A DNA stretch of 54,674 nucleotides, from NCBI GenBank assembly GCA_010906965.1, contig JAAFHB010000006.1, positions 1 through 54,674 on the forward strand. The letters run 5' to 3'. The stretch is from Mariniphaga sp. (GTDB taxonomy: Bacteria; Bacteroidota; Bacteroidia; Bacteroidales; Prolixibacteraceae). Shown here piece by piece: positions 10,601 through 19,100 of the stretch. Both the position numbers and the translations under genes were made by a program. Numbering within the stretch: the stretch's first letter is position 1; each line of letters starts with the position of its first letter. Under the pieces are notes generated by a model, which saw nothing but the letters and a program-made list of their open reading frames with translations, was not told the DNA's origin and ran no database searches.

Positions 10601-10962
10601 TCTTTTGATACGATCGCAATGTACTTGTCGAAAATCTTGTAGGTCAAATTTGAATCTTTGAGCAACGAATTTAGTACTTCATCAACCGTTTGTTGATTTG
10701 CATCAACATTAAATTTGCCATTTTGATCGATTTCGTTGCTCCGATAGAAGAAATGGAACTCTGAAACCTTTTCAATCTGGCTTAAAATACTCTCAATCGA
10801 GGCATCTTTCATTTTCAGAGACAGTTTAGTATTCTGAGAATAGGTGTTTGTTGCATAGGTCTGCATCAAACCTATTAAGAGAAGTAGCGTTGTAATTCTC
10901 ATAATTCGCAATAGTTTAGTTAATCTCCACTTTATTTGTGAAGTTTGGTAATAAATTTTCAT
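7636..10962 (-). CDS. susC: SusC/RagA TonB-dependent transporter with STN signalling domain
   Basis: 1108-residue outer-membrane importer. Order: signal region (hydrophobic ITTLLLLIGLMQ at about 22-33), STN secretin/TonB N-domain (about 45-120, NTKLSLKMKDASIESIL), carboxypeptidase-regulatory-like domain (about 134-215, VKGKVSDSSGGSLPGASV), TonB-box-like EEVVAIGYGTVKK, plug with PLYVIDGFP and ATAIYGSRGANGVVLITTK, then the 22-strand barrel to a C-terminal aromatic end (GIKVGF). The STN domain is the part that contacts a FecR-type anti-sigma, and such a pair lies directly upstream. I keep the start at 10962 because an extension of about 20 residues before the signal helix is usual in this family; an internal ATG at 10902 is the alternative. 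Confidence 0.95.
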   Translation of the reverse strand: MKIYYQTSQIKWRLTKLLRIMRITTLLLLIGLMQTYATNTYSQNTKLSLKMKDASIESILSQIEKVSEFHFFYRSNEIDQNGKFNVDANQQTVDEVLNSLLKDSNLTYKIFDKYIAIVSKENANKNIESLLQQKTVKGKVSDSSGGSLPGASVVVKGTTTGVITDNSGNYTIGVPENGVLQFSFVGMKTQEIAVGGKTTINITLADETIGIEEVVAIGYGTVKKSDLTGSVTSVKSNEIKAFASSNVMQSLSGRAPGVQVSQNTGAPGGSVSVRIRGTNSIQGSNEPLYVIDGFPFSGSNPTVLSNSDIESVEILKDASATAIYGSRGANGVVLITTKRGKAGKTTVDFESSYGIQTLRKKLKMMNAKEYATFYNEQAANDKLAPYFTQDQINSFGAGFDWQNMAFESAPISNNTLSINGGNEKTKFSVSGTVFDQQGIIKGSNYKKYSLRAYFTTEINKMLSFEYGATLTKNTTSSRNSSGGNRGQSLIGGAISAPPTLTPYNDNGSYRVLATAYPFISNVIINPLNFINEQIDNGESNIVLANASLIFEPIKDLKLKIYGGVENTDYRSDYYQTTNFVNSQGNASASSSNNMSLLNENTLSYNKTINDKHSIGAVIGFTYQDFLYHYLGGSGIGFLSNVTEDFDLGGASTPGIPSSSYSKSVLMSYLGRINYSFNNKYLFTASIRADGSSKYSEGSKWGYFPSGAFAWKVKEEGFMKDVEFISDLKFRSSYGYTGSQAINAYATLNQLSSSKTIFGDALYNAIAPGTTLPGDLRWETTEQADMGFDIGILNNRFRLSADTYLKNTRDLLNSVKLPSSLGFTQTIQNVGQIRNKGLELSLDAKILTGEFKWDMNANIAFNRSKVIKLYGGQDILTGSINVTFISDNSSLLREGLPMGVFYGFKKDGYDATGKEIYKDLSSANGTPDGLINQFDKTIIGDPNPDFIYGLNSTMGYKNFELTLFFQGSQGNDIVNVSGVGNTLDYGFGLNMTKDVYNDHWTPTNTDAKYPVLTRSSSMRYSDRLVEDGSFLRLRNIQLMYTLPTQKLGMKWFRNLQIYASGQNLLTWTKYSWWDPEVNSQGGANSTAQGIDHYSYPTSKSITLGIKVGF

Positions 10963-11019
10963 ATTTTTGACACATTAAGTTTTGGATAATTATTCGCATT
11001 TCAAAATTTAATCGGAATG

Positions 11020-11039
11020 CCTGATCATTTTATATCAGG
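11020..11039 (-). promoter_or_regulatory. Short hairpin in the fecR-susC gap
   Basis: CCTGAT (11020-11025) pairs with ATCAGG (11034-11039) around an 8-nt loop, in the 129-nt gap between fecR and susC. There is no U tract. It may separate regulator from transporter expression. The ECF-dependent promoter for susC would be expected in this same gap, but I cannot identify it. Confidence 0.3.
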
Positions 11040-11091
11040 GCTTTTGAGGGTCGGGAATAGTACAAATATTTCCGGCTCTTTTTTATGATTT

Positions 11092-12090
11092 CTATTTCTT
11101 CATAGGCAAATGTTTGAGGTGAATTATGTTTGGTTGATTACTCATTGTTTCCATTTGATACCCAATTCGCGAGGTGTAAGTTAAAATCTCTAAAATCTGA
11201 TCTATTGGCTTGTTTTTCAATATACTGCCTGAAAAGGCGATGTCTTTAATATCAACCTGATCAAATACAATTTTAACATTATACCATTTCTCCAATTTCT
11301 TTGCAATCTCTTCCAAAGATTCCTTTTGAAAAACAATTGTCCCTGTTGTCCAGCTGGTATAAAATTCCACATTAACCTTTTTGAGTTTTAATTTATTGGT
11401 AGATTTAATGAATTCGGCATTCATATTTGGATTTAGTTCGGTGATCATACTGCCGTTTTTATTCTGTATTGCCACCTTACCTTCAACCAGTGTAATATTT
11501 GCTTTATCATTTTCACTGTAAGCATCCACATTAAATCGTGTACCGGTCACTTTGACATCCAGACTGGTGGTTTTTATTATAAACGGGTGTTTTTTATCGG
11601 AGGTAACCTCAAAGAATGCTTCACCATTCAATTCAACAACTCTTTTATTTGAGCTAAAATTAGAAGGGTAGCGTAGTTTTGTCCCGGAATTGAGCCATAC
11701 TTTGGTGGAATCGCTCATCGATAATTCGACACTCTGCCCAAAAGGAGCAGTTACTTCCTGCCAGGCAACATCTTGCCTGAGAATATTATTTGAAACAAAG
11801 TACTGGGACAATGCCCCGATTGAAAAAATGATCAGGATAGCGGCAGCATATTTCAAAAATTCAGTAATTAGCCTGGTTTTGAAATTCCTGCGTTTGAACT
11901 GCCTGAAGGGAAGGTCAACATCCACGATATGGTTTCCATAACGTATGCCAGATAGTGCCCAGCTATTTAAAATATCATTGTAAGTTTTGCGATTTTCGGG
12001 ACTTTTTTCAATCCAATCCATAACAGCCTTTATCTCCGACTGATCGGTAATCTTTCCAGTGATAAAATCGATAAGCTGTTCGTCCTTCAT
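11092..12090 (-). CDS. FecR-family anti-sigma factor
   Basis: 332 residues. The cytoplasmic N-terminal part (about 1-78; KAVMDWIEKSPENRKTY) binds the ECF sigma. A single membrane span lies at about 79-100 (YAAAILIIFSIGALSQYF). The periplasmic FecR domain (about 118-215; GQSVELSMSDSTKVWLNSGT, RVVELNGEAFFEV, VKVTGTRFNV) is followed by the C-terminal domain typical of Bacteroidota FecR (about 250-325; LEEIAKKLEKWYNVKI). In the Fec-like model it receives the signal from the STN domain of the SusC encoded next and frees the sigma factor. It follows the sigma gene by 69 nt and lies in the same direction. Confidence 0.93.
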   Translation of the reverse strand: MKDEQLIDFITGKITDQSEIKAVMDWIEKSPENRKTYNDILNSWALSGIRYGNHIVDVDLPFRQFKRRNFKTRLITEFLKYAAAILIIFSIGALSQYFVSNNILRQDVAWQEVTAPFGQSVELSMSDSTKVWLNSGTKLRYPSNFSSNKRVVELNGEAFFEVTSDKKHPFIIKTTSLDVKVTGTRFNVDAYSENDKANITLVEGKVAIQNKNGSMITELNPNMNAEFIKSTNKLKLKKVNVEFYTSWTTGTIVFQKESLEEIAKKLEKWYNVKIVFDQVDIKDIAFSGSILKNKPIDQILEILTYTSRIGYQMETMSNQPNIIHLKHLPMKK

Positions 12091-12159
12091 TTTTTGGTAT
12101 TTGTAACGTATAATCCACTTGTCGGATTTTACCCTGAGCGGAAATTACAAATATTTTTG

Positions 12160-12741
12160 TTAGCGAAAGAGAAAAATCATCAGGGGAAGGTAATCTTTGA
12201 GTGCTAACCGGAATATTTTAAGGGCGTTGGAGATATGGGTCTCCACAGTTTTCTGCGCAATTTGCATTTCTACAGCGATTTCTGAATATTTCATTTCATC
12301 GAAACGGCTCATTTCGAAAGCCCTCCGGCACTGGGGAGAGAGACTGTTCAATGTTCTCTGAATAATTTTTTCAATCTCTTCAAAATCTATGGACGAGGTG
12401 CTCAAACTTGTCAGTGCGTCATAATTCAGGTCCAAACGTTGACTCGCTAAATGATCAAGATGCCGTTCCTCAGATTTTAAATCACGGATATATTTCAGGC
12501 AACCATTTTTTGTCACAGTAAAAAGCCATGCATTGAGGTTGGAATCCATGGTTAGTTTCTCCCTGTTATCCCATAAGGAAGAAAACACATCCTGGATAAT
12601 ATTCGAACAGGCCTCTTCATCTCGAAGATACTGAAGTGCAAAATGGAAAATACGCCGGTAGTGCGATTTATAGATAACTTCAAACGAGGAAACATCACCG
12701 TTTTTCAATTTCACTATTAACGAACTATCATAGATATCCAT
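12160..12741 (-). CDS. ECF RNA polymerase sigma factor (FecI/RpoE type)
   Basis: 193 residues from the ATG at 12741. Sigma region 2 spans about 15-85 (YKSHYRRIFHFALQYLRDEE, DVFSSLWDNREKL, NAWLFTVTKNGCLKYIRD). Region 4 spans about 120-185 (LSPQCRRAFEMSRFDEMKYSEIAVEM, KTVETHISNALK). The frame is open up to a TTG at 12765, but that codon lies inside a -7 promoter box, so I prefer the ATG. With fecR and the STN-containing susC it forms a complete trans-envelope induction circuit for this locus. Confidence 0.93.
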   Translation of the reverse strand: MDIYDSSLIVKLKNGDVSSFEVIYKSHYRRIFHFALQYLRDEEACSNIIQDVFSSLWDNREKLTMDSNLNAWLFTVTKNGCLKYIRDLKSEERHLDHLASQRLDLNYDALTSLSTSSIDFEEIEKIIQRTLNSLSPQCRRAFEMSRFDEMKYSEIAVEMQIAQKTVETHISNALKIFRLALKDYLPLMIFLFR

Positions 12742-12762
12742 GCTGCCCCATTTTTTTCGATA

Positions 12763-12770
12763 CAAACGTA
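12763..12770 (-). promoter_or_regulatory. Candidate -7 box for the ECF sigma gene
   Basis: On the minus strand this reads TACGTTTG, an exact match to the Bacteroidota housekeeping -7 element TAnnTTTG, 21 nt upstream of the ATG at 12741. A TTTG that could serve as -33 lies at 12795-12798, a spacer of 24 nt, which is longer than the usual 19-21. The box argues that transcription starts downstream of the TTG at 12765 and so supports the ATG start. Confidence 0.4.
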
Positions 12771-13021
12771 AGGATTTCTGACAATAATTCGCGACAAATA
12801 TTTTTTGACCAAAGTTGATCAGCTTTATTACGTTCTATATCTTAGCAAGGATATTATGGCATTAAATCTACACAAGTTATTGATTTGGGAATTTTAACTT
12901 CAGCCACCACTGGTCCGTCAGTAATGATGCTTTGCTGTGATGATAATTCCTTTCATAGGAGGCACTTATTAAAAGTGAGGAAAACATAATTCCCAAACAA
13001 AAATTCTTAACCATACATTTT

Positions 13022-14740
13022 TCAGTTAATTTCTAATGTGTTTTTCCCTTTTGTAATGCCATTTTCATTAAAAGCGTCGATGGTGAAATAGTATTTATGT
13101 AAAGCATTTAAACTTCGAATTGTCAGTAATTCAGCGTCAAGAACCTGGTAATTATGGTACAATTTTTCTTTACTGGTTCCGAAGCGGATGTTGTAACCCA
13201 CGGCACCCGGTGTTTTATTCCAGTTTAGTTTAATAATGCAACGATCGTCAGTGTTACGCATCATATTTAAATTTTCTACTGCTGACGGAGCTTTTCCTCC
13301 ACCATTGCCAAAAATACGCAGACCCGTAATTGCAAAAGTTCCACCTGGCATCCTATAATTGGTAAGTTTTATATATCTGGCTATTACTGATTTTGTTAAC
13401 TCAATGTAATCGTGCGGAACATCGGTTTTATTCTGTGTTTTATCAGCCAGTGTTTTCCATGTTTTTCCATCAGCTGAATATTCAAGAAGATACTGGTAGT
13501 AAATATCCGGTTGACGTCCAACGATCTTCGTTTCATTTTCGGCAAAGTTAATCTGAATCGCATTTACAGTACATTCCTTCTCCAAATCCATCCTTATCCA
13601 TTCACCCTTATCACCAGTTCTGGCGCTCCAGAACGTGCGTATATCTTCATTGGCAGCATAGCTTTTGGGATGATTTGGTTGTTCCGAGGATACTTCCAGC
13701 GACTTGTTGTATGAAAGCAACATCCACTTTGGGAACAGCTCTTCGGGATCAGAAATCTTTTTAGTCGGAACTTCAAATGGGAAGTCGCCAAAACCGGTGT
13801 AAACATACATCACACCTTCACGATCGAAGAAGGTTGGGAAAATGCCTAACCGACGCTCAAACATGTGTTTTTGCGAGATGGTCATGGTGGAGATATGCCA
13901 GTAGTTGCCATATTTATCCAGAAAAGTACTGCTGTGTCCGGCTGCAGCGGCAAACCCTTCGGGCTTATACGAAACAGGGTTATGTGTTGCGAGCTTAAAT
14001 GGCCCCAGTGGATTTTCGGAAACATATACTCCGTCGCCGTAACTTTTGAATTCAGTGCCTGGCCCTGCATATTGAAGGTAGTACTTTCCATCGTGTTTGG
14101 TCATCCAGGAACCTTCGATCCACGGACTATTGCCTACCTCGTTATAATCGCCCGATCTTTCCCATCCGTAATTTTTTTTGTCGCTGTTAAAAAGTGCCAA
14201 CGATTTTCCAATCGGATTAAGTGTTTTTGCATCCAGTTCTACACCATAAATTGGATTTACATTGGAGCAACCATAATAAAAATACAAACGCCCGTTGTCG
14301 ACAAACAAATCAGGATCGATCATCCCGATCGGAAAAGAAGCATTGGCTACTTTCCATTTTCCTGACTTTGGATCTGCTGTTTTAAATATTTTAACGGTAG
14401 GCGAAGCAGATGCCATAAAGTACAAGGTGTCTTTCATTACAACGGCAGTTGGGGCATAATCTTCCAAAGGCAGATCTTTGGTTGATATTAAATCCCAATT
14501 GATTAAATCAGTTGAATGAAAATACCCACCCGATTTGGAGGCAAACAGATAATATTCTCCTCTGAATGTAACCATAGTAGGATCAGCTGCCTCGCGCCTT
14601 GATGGTTCGTCGAGGCAAAAACGGTAACTCAGGTTCACCGGGTTACAGAGCGTTGTTTGCTTCGAATTGTTTTGTGAGTTAGAAGCAAGTGCAACTGTCA
14701 AAAAAATAAAGAATAGCAGAACTCGATTTAGTGTTTTCAT
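13022..14740 (-). CDS. GH43 glycosidase with F5/8C (CBM32-like) and Fn3 domains
   Basis: 572 residues from the ATG at 14740, chosen because it opens a signal peptide (MKTLNRVLLFFIFLTVALAS). The 34 residues of open frame before it do not look like a leader. The N-terminal five-bladed propeller (about 45-365) has the GH43 acidic triad: Asp53 in AADPTM (base), Asp142 in MIDPD and Glu209 in PWIEGSW (acid). An F5/8-type C galactose-binding-like domain follows (about 375-500; FWSARTGDKGEWIRMDL, RYIKLTNYRMPGG), then a fibronectin III-like module (about 510-572). It probably acts on arabinan, xylan or galactan side chains; the activity is not fixed by sequence. It is the last gene of the second minus-strand block, just after the scar of another GH43. 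Confidence 0.88.
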   Translation of the reverse strand: MKTLNRVLLFFIFLTVALASNSQNNSKQTTLCNPVNLSYRFCLDEPSRREAADPTMVTFRGEYYLFASKSGGYFHSTDLINWDLISTKDLPLEDYAPTAVVMKDTLYFMASASPTVKIFKTADPKSGKWKVANASFPIGMIDPDLFVDNGRLYFYYGCSNVNPIYGVELDAKTLNPIGKSLALFNSDKKNYGWERSGDYNEVGNSPWIEGSWMTKHDGKYYLQYAGPGTEFKSYGDGVYVSENPLGPFKLATHNPVSYKPEGFAAAAGHSSTFLDKYGNYWHISTMTISQKHMFERRLGIFPTFFDREGVMYVYTGFGDFPFEVPTKKISDPEELFPKWMLLSYNKSLEVSSEQPNHPKSYAANEDIRTFWSARTGDKGEWIRMDLEKECTVNAIQINFAENETKIVGRQPDIYYQYLLEYSADGKTWKTLADKTQNKTDVPHDYIELTKSVIARYIKLTNYRMPGGTFAITGLRIFGNGGGKAPSAVENLNMMRNTDDRCIIKLNWNKTPGAVGYNIRFGTSKEKLYHNYQVLDAELLTIRSLNALHKYYFTIDAFNENGITKGKNTLEIN

Positions 14741-14822
14741 TGAACTTAACTTTTTATTTAGAGAACAAATGTGCAAAATTGAATGGGTCATTCCAAAGAC
14801 ACGACAGATATTTTTGTTCAGG

Positions 14823-15011
14823 TTATTCTCCACCTCCTGCAATAGTTTTGATTGTACCGTTAGAATTGTATTCTAATTCCACAACCTTTAGACTTCGCAA
14901 CCAGGTTTTGCCGCCCGATGGAACACTGTCGTGATAGAACAAGTACCATTTCCCTTCGAAGACGTGAACAGCCGGATCGGCCATAAAATCATTTTCTAAC
15001 AGGTATTTCGC
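14823..15011 (-). pseudogene. Scar of an internally deleted GH43 gene
   Basis: Not part of any full-length gene. Directly after the GH10 stop, the minus strand reads AKYLLENDFMADPAVHVFEG and then KWYLFYHDSVPSGGKTW, LRSLKVVELEYNSNGTIK, ending at 14823. The first piece is the start of a GH43 propeller (ENDFMADP, with the catalytic base Asp). The second is the very end of a GH43 catalytic domain (YHDSxxSGG...LRSLKVxELxYNxDGTI). The roughly 250 residues between are missing, and the join falls where both ends share a GKxYxFYHD-like string. From its only ATG (14984) it would give 53 residues with no leader. It is a remnant, not a functional enzyme. Confidence 0.8.
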
Positions 15012-15016
15012 TTTTT

Positions 15017-16132
15017 TTATTTTTTTGATTTGTAATTTTCTGCCATTTTAATCATACCGTCAACCACACTCTTTCGCTGATTATTTCGATCGAAAAGCAC
15101 GGGATAATCCTTTCGTCCCCGGATCGGGAAGTTATTAAGCCAGGTTCCGTTATCGGTCAGACCCCAAACGGTAACGCGATCAATTACATCACTGTATTTG
15201 AGAAAAAGTCCGAACATATCCAACATGCGTTTATTCCATTGCTGTTGAACAGCTTCGGGTACACCTTCACGATAAGGGTCCATTTCCCTGGAATAATCAA
15301 AATTAGCAGAAACGTTTGCCCCATCATACGGACTTGGAAGAATAGAAATATCCCATTCAGTAATAAGTATATGAATACCCGCTGTTTTAAGCTTTTTGAA
15401 GCTGGTTTCTGTAGCATCAAGTGTAGGAGAATTCATGTGCATGTGTGCTTGCGAACCAACGGCATCAATTCTACAGCCGTCGGCCTTTAGTTCTTTCACC
15501 AGTTGAACGATCGCATCGCATTTGGCCGGAGTTTCAACATTATAATCGTTGTAATACAATTCTGCATTCGGATCAGCTTCGTGTGCAAACTGGAAAGCAT
15601 ATTTAATGAAGTCCTTACCTAAAATTTGGTAGAATTTGCTTTTACGATAGGTGCCATTGTCTTCAAATGCTTCATTAACAACGTCCCAACCTTTAATTCG
15701 ACCTTTATATCGGCTAACAACTGCATTGATGTGCTGACGCATACGTTCTTTCAGAATTTCGGGAGATACATCTTTACCGTTTTCATCAACAAAGAACCAT
15801 TTGCCTATCTGAGAATGCCATATAAGGCAGTGGCCGGTTACCGTCAGATTGTTTTTTTCTCCAAAAGCAACGAATTTATCGGCATCGTCCCATTTATATT
15901 TGTTTTCTTCCGGATGAATAGGTTGTGGCTTCATGATATTTTCAGGAACAATCGCACTGAATTCTTTCGTGATCAGTTCTGTTTCAATAGGATTAACGCC
16001 ATTTACTTGTTTCATATTGACAGCTACACCAAAGAGAAATTCTCCTTTGGTTGCTTCTCTTAATGTTTTTTGGCCTATGGTATCCAAGGATGCCATCAAA
16101 ATCAAAACAGATAGTGCAAAAATAGTTTTCAT
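15017..16132 (-). CDS. GH10 endo-1,4-beta-xylanase
   Basis: 371 residues from the ATG at 16132, which opens a signal peptide (MKTIFALSVLILMASL). An upstream in-frame ATG at 16171 would overlap the GH106 stop. The single GH10 TIM barrel is of normal length. Glu154 in WDVVNEAF is the acid/base and Glu259 in LITEWDI the nucleophile. GHCLIWHSQ, YYNDYN and GSQAHMHM are the other GH10 strands. The nucleophile strand reads TEWD instead of the commoner TELD. There is no carbohydrate-binding module, so it probably cuts soluble xylan or xylo-oligosaccharides in the periplasm or at the cell surface. It follows GH106 by 25 nt, suggesting cotranscription. Confidence 0.94.
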   Translation of the reverse strand: MKTIFALSVLILMASLDTIGQKTLREATKGEFLFGVAVNMKQVNGVNPIETELITKEFSAIVPENIMKPQPIHPEENKYKWDDADKFVAFGEKNNLTVTGHCLIWHSQIGKWFFVDENGKDVSPEILKERMRQHINAVVSRYKGRIKGWDVVNEAFEDNGTYRKSKFYQILGKDFIKYAFQFAHEADPNAELYYNDYNVETPAKCDAIVQLVKELKADGCRIDAVGSQAHMHMNSPTLDATETSFKKLKTAGIHILITEWDISILPSPYDGANVSANFDYSREMDPYREGVPEAVQQQWNKRMLDMFGLFLKYSDVIDRVTVWGLTDNGTWLNNFPIRGRKDYPVLFDRNNQRKSVVDGMIKMAENYKSKK

Positions 16133-16157
16133 GTTTTCAGTTGTATTCAACAAGATA

Positions 16158-19100
16158 TTAATACTTAACACTCAAAACCTTTACGGGTCCGAACAATCCG
16201 GAAGGCTGCAATGGACTATCTGGTTTATAAGGATTGACGGGGCACCAGGTAGGACGCTGACCGATTGGCAACTTGCTATCTCCAATCAAACGATTCACCC
16301 AGGTGTTAACTACTTCTATCTTCAGATCGTTTTCACCGGCTCTGACCAATTTGGTAATATCAAGTTGATATGGGGCTGTCCATAATCCACCGGCATATGT
16401 TCCGTTTACTGTTACTTTAGCCATTGCCGTAAAACTGCCCAAATTGATGATTATCTTTTCGTTGGCAGTCAACTTATCCAACCTGAATTTTTTAGTATAA
16501 AAAGCAGTTCCCGAGTAATATTTGATCTGGTCATCCTTCGATGTTGTCCAATCCTGTAGCATTTCGAAAACAACCGGTTCTTTCGGACCTCTTTGCGAGG
16601 CGTTGAAGTTAACTGTCCATGGGCCATTAAGGTTCGCGAGAACGGCTGGTACCGGGTAATTGGCTTCAACACCGTTTGCCGATGTTTTGCCAGAAGTATT
16701 GCGGAAGACGACAAATACACTTTCGTATGGTTCCAGTTTTAACGGAACTACTGTTGAGTTTGCTTTTTTATCAAATGCAGGGAGGTTACGGATAAATCCG
16801 GTTGCGGCTTCCCAAAGTTCGGGTTGCATTCCTTTGACCCTAAATTCAGGGGTGATAAGTTTGGTTTCTGCCGCTTGGTTTGTCACGAAATAGATTTCGC
16901 TACCGCCCATTGTGCGGTGACCGTAGTGAATCGAAAGATCTTCGGGTAATTTGCAGTCCGGCACACAGTTGATCAAAGCAAAAGCTTCGGTCATGTTCAT
17001 GCCATTGATGATCATCCCTTTTCCGAATTTTCGGGATTTAATATTTACGCCATCCACTTCTCCCCACAATTCGGAAGCCATTTTCTGAAGCTGTTGGTCG
17101 GCTTCAGGCTGGTTTTGTAAACTCGGTGAACGCTTCGGGGCAGGTCCTAAAATGACAGCGCCATCATTGACAAGCTGTTTGATTTTGGACAGTACTTCGG
17201 GGCGCATGGTTTCCAACTTAGGCAAGACCATCATCCGGTATTGGGTGCCGTGTGGCAAAGTAATCAACCCGTCTTTCACCGACATCTGTTTTTCAATAAC
17301 CTCGGCATTCATATAGTCAAACTGGTAACCTACCGGAAGAGCAGGATCAGTGATTCCGGTCATCTTTGGGGCATCTTCGCCAATAAAATAAGCGACATCG
17401 GCCACATTCAATCCCTGCTGAAGCATAAAATTTGTCCTCTTCAGGTATTGCGTATATACATCCATCTGCGAAAACCAGGTGTTTTTGCGGTTGAACTCAT
17501 TTCCAAACCAGGCATTCATCCCTGGATTTTTGTCCTCGTAAGGTTGTGTGATATAAACATGTAGCAGCGTGTTGTTAATTCCCTCTGCAAAAAAGCGGTC
17601 ACCACGTTGCTTAATTACGCCCGGATATCGGGAAAATGGATTTCCGGCGCAAGTATTTGACTCAGCAGATATTTTTGTCTTTCCATAGATATGACCGCAA
17701 GAAGTCGCAGCACGATTCTCTATATCCCCAAGTTCCCCTTCGCTCCAAAACTCGCCGCCAATTTCATCCGACTGACCTCCGTACATCAGGAACTCACTCG
17801 GGAAACCCCAGTGGCCGTAGCATTCGAGCCAGGTGCGCAATCCATGTTTGTGACTGACATCGCGAAGTCCGCCCACATAATCGTAAGCTACTTTGTCGGC
17901 TACCATCCGCCGCATGTCCCACAGAAAACGGTCAGATGCTTGTTCGCTATTCACAACCAACCCTTTGTAAACCGGAAGGTATGGGATCGGATCGTAACCA
18001 TATCGCTGTTTAAACTCATCCAGAAAACCATCCGTAAAATTTTGTCCACCGGTTTCGTAGCTGTCCTGAACCACCACTTTGAAACATTTGCGGTCGGCTT
18101 CGGGAATTCGTTTCAGTATTTCGCCCATGTGCCCGTCGAAATGCATGGCGACATGTTTTTTGCTCATCTTATCCACTTCGTAACCAGTAGCTTCGGGCGA
18201 AGCAGGTGCGTTCTGTGTTCCGGTTGGTGTCATTCCTGTACGGAGGATGACCCATTCACCTTCGGGGACATCCCAGGTAAGGACGCCATCGGCAGACAAA
18301 TTCTTCGAAATATCAATCACTTTGGAGGCATCGATCACAGTAGACCGATCATTGGTTTCGGGTTGTTGTGCCCATTGATAGTCTTTCCAGTAAGGCAATG
18401 GTGTCGGGTGCATTTTGGCCAGCGTTTTCTCGCTGTAACGTTCTACCCTGGGTGATGCCGCCAGTACTACTTCAGACAAACCACTTTTGGGATTTGCATT
18501 TTTAATGACCAACCTGAAGTTGTTAGCCGTTGTAGCCGGAAATGACACGACCACCGGAGCATACGGTTCAAAACCAACATTCAGTGCCGGATTTGAACGG
18601 TTGATCTGAAACTCAGAAAGGGTGCGGTATTCGCCACTGGTTTCCTGAACCTGAATCGCAGCAGTAAAATTCATCGGTTGTTCGGTAGAACGAACAGAAA
18701 GACTACGTGCGGTAAATGGGGCATTGGCTTGTATATCAACCACAAATTCACCATTTGCAGGAAATCTGATTCCTGTTTTATTGTCACCATCAACAATTTT
18801 ATCCAGATTGGTAACGCCTGGAGACGAAGTTACTTTCCCATTTTTAGCATTCAGAACAAGCTGGTCATCTTTGGGTGCCGGATAGGCAATCACCTTGACA
18901 TCCTGAAAAATAGCAATTGGTTTTTCCAGTTTTTGGGATAATTTCTGAGGTCCTTTAATCCGAACTTCCGAAGCAGTCAGATAACGCATGGCAGCATCCG
19001 CTTTCACCCAGGGGCCACCCGACTGGCTCCATCCCGGCGAATTGAATATTCCGATTTCGATGTTCAGCTCAGTTGCAGTTTTCAACGCTACATGGAGGAT

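Noticed and set aside
12741-12765. TTG at 12765 as start of the ECF sigma gene
   Set aside because: It lies inside a -7 promoter match; the ATG at 12741 fits the family start and a downstream transcription start.
13865-14365. 166-codon plus-strand open frame inside the GH43 gene
   Set aside because: Antisense shadow with low-complexity composition; the minus strand carries the catalytic triad.
17691-18455. 254-codon plus-strand open frame inside the GH106 gene
   Set aside because: Antisense to a clear enzyme, no family motifs, no leader or promoter; a shadow of GH106 codon use.
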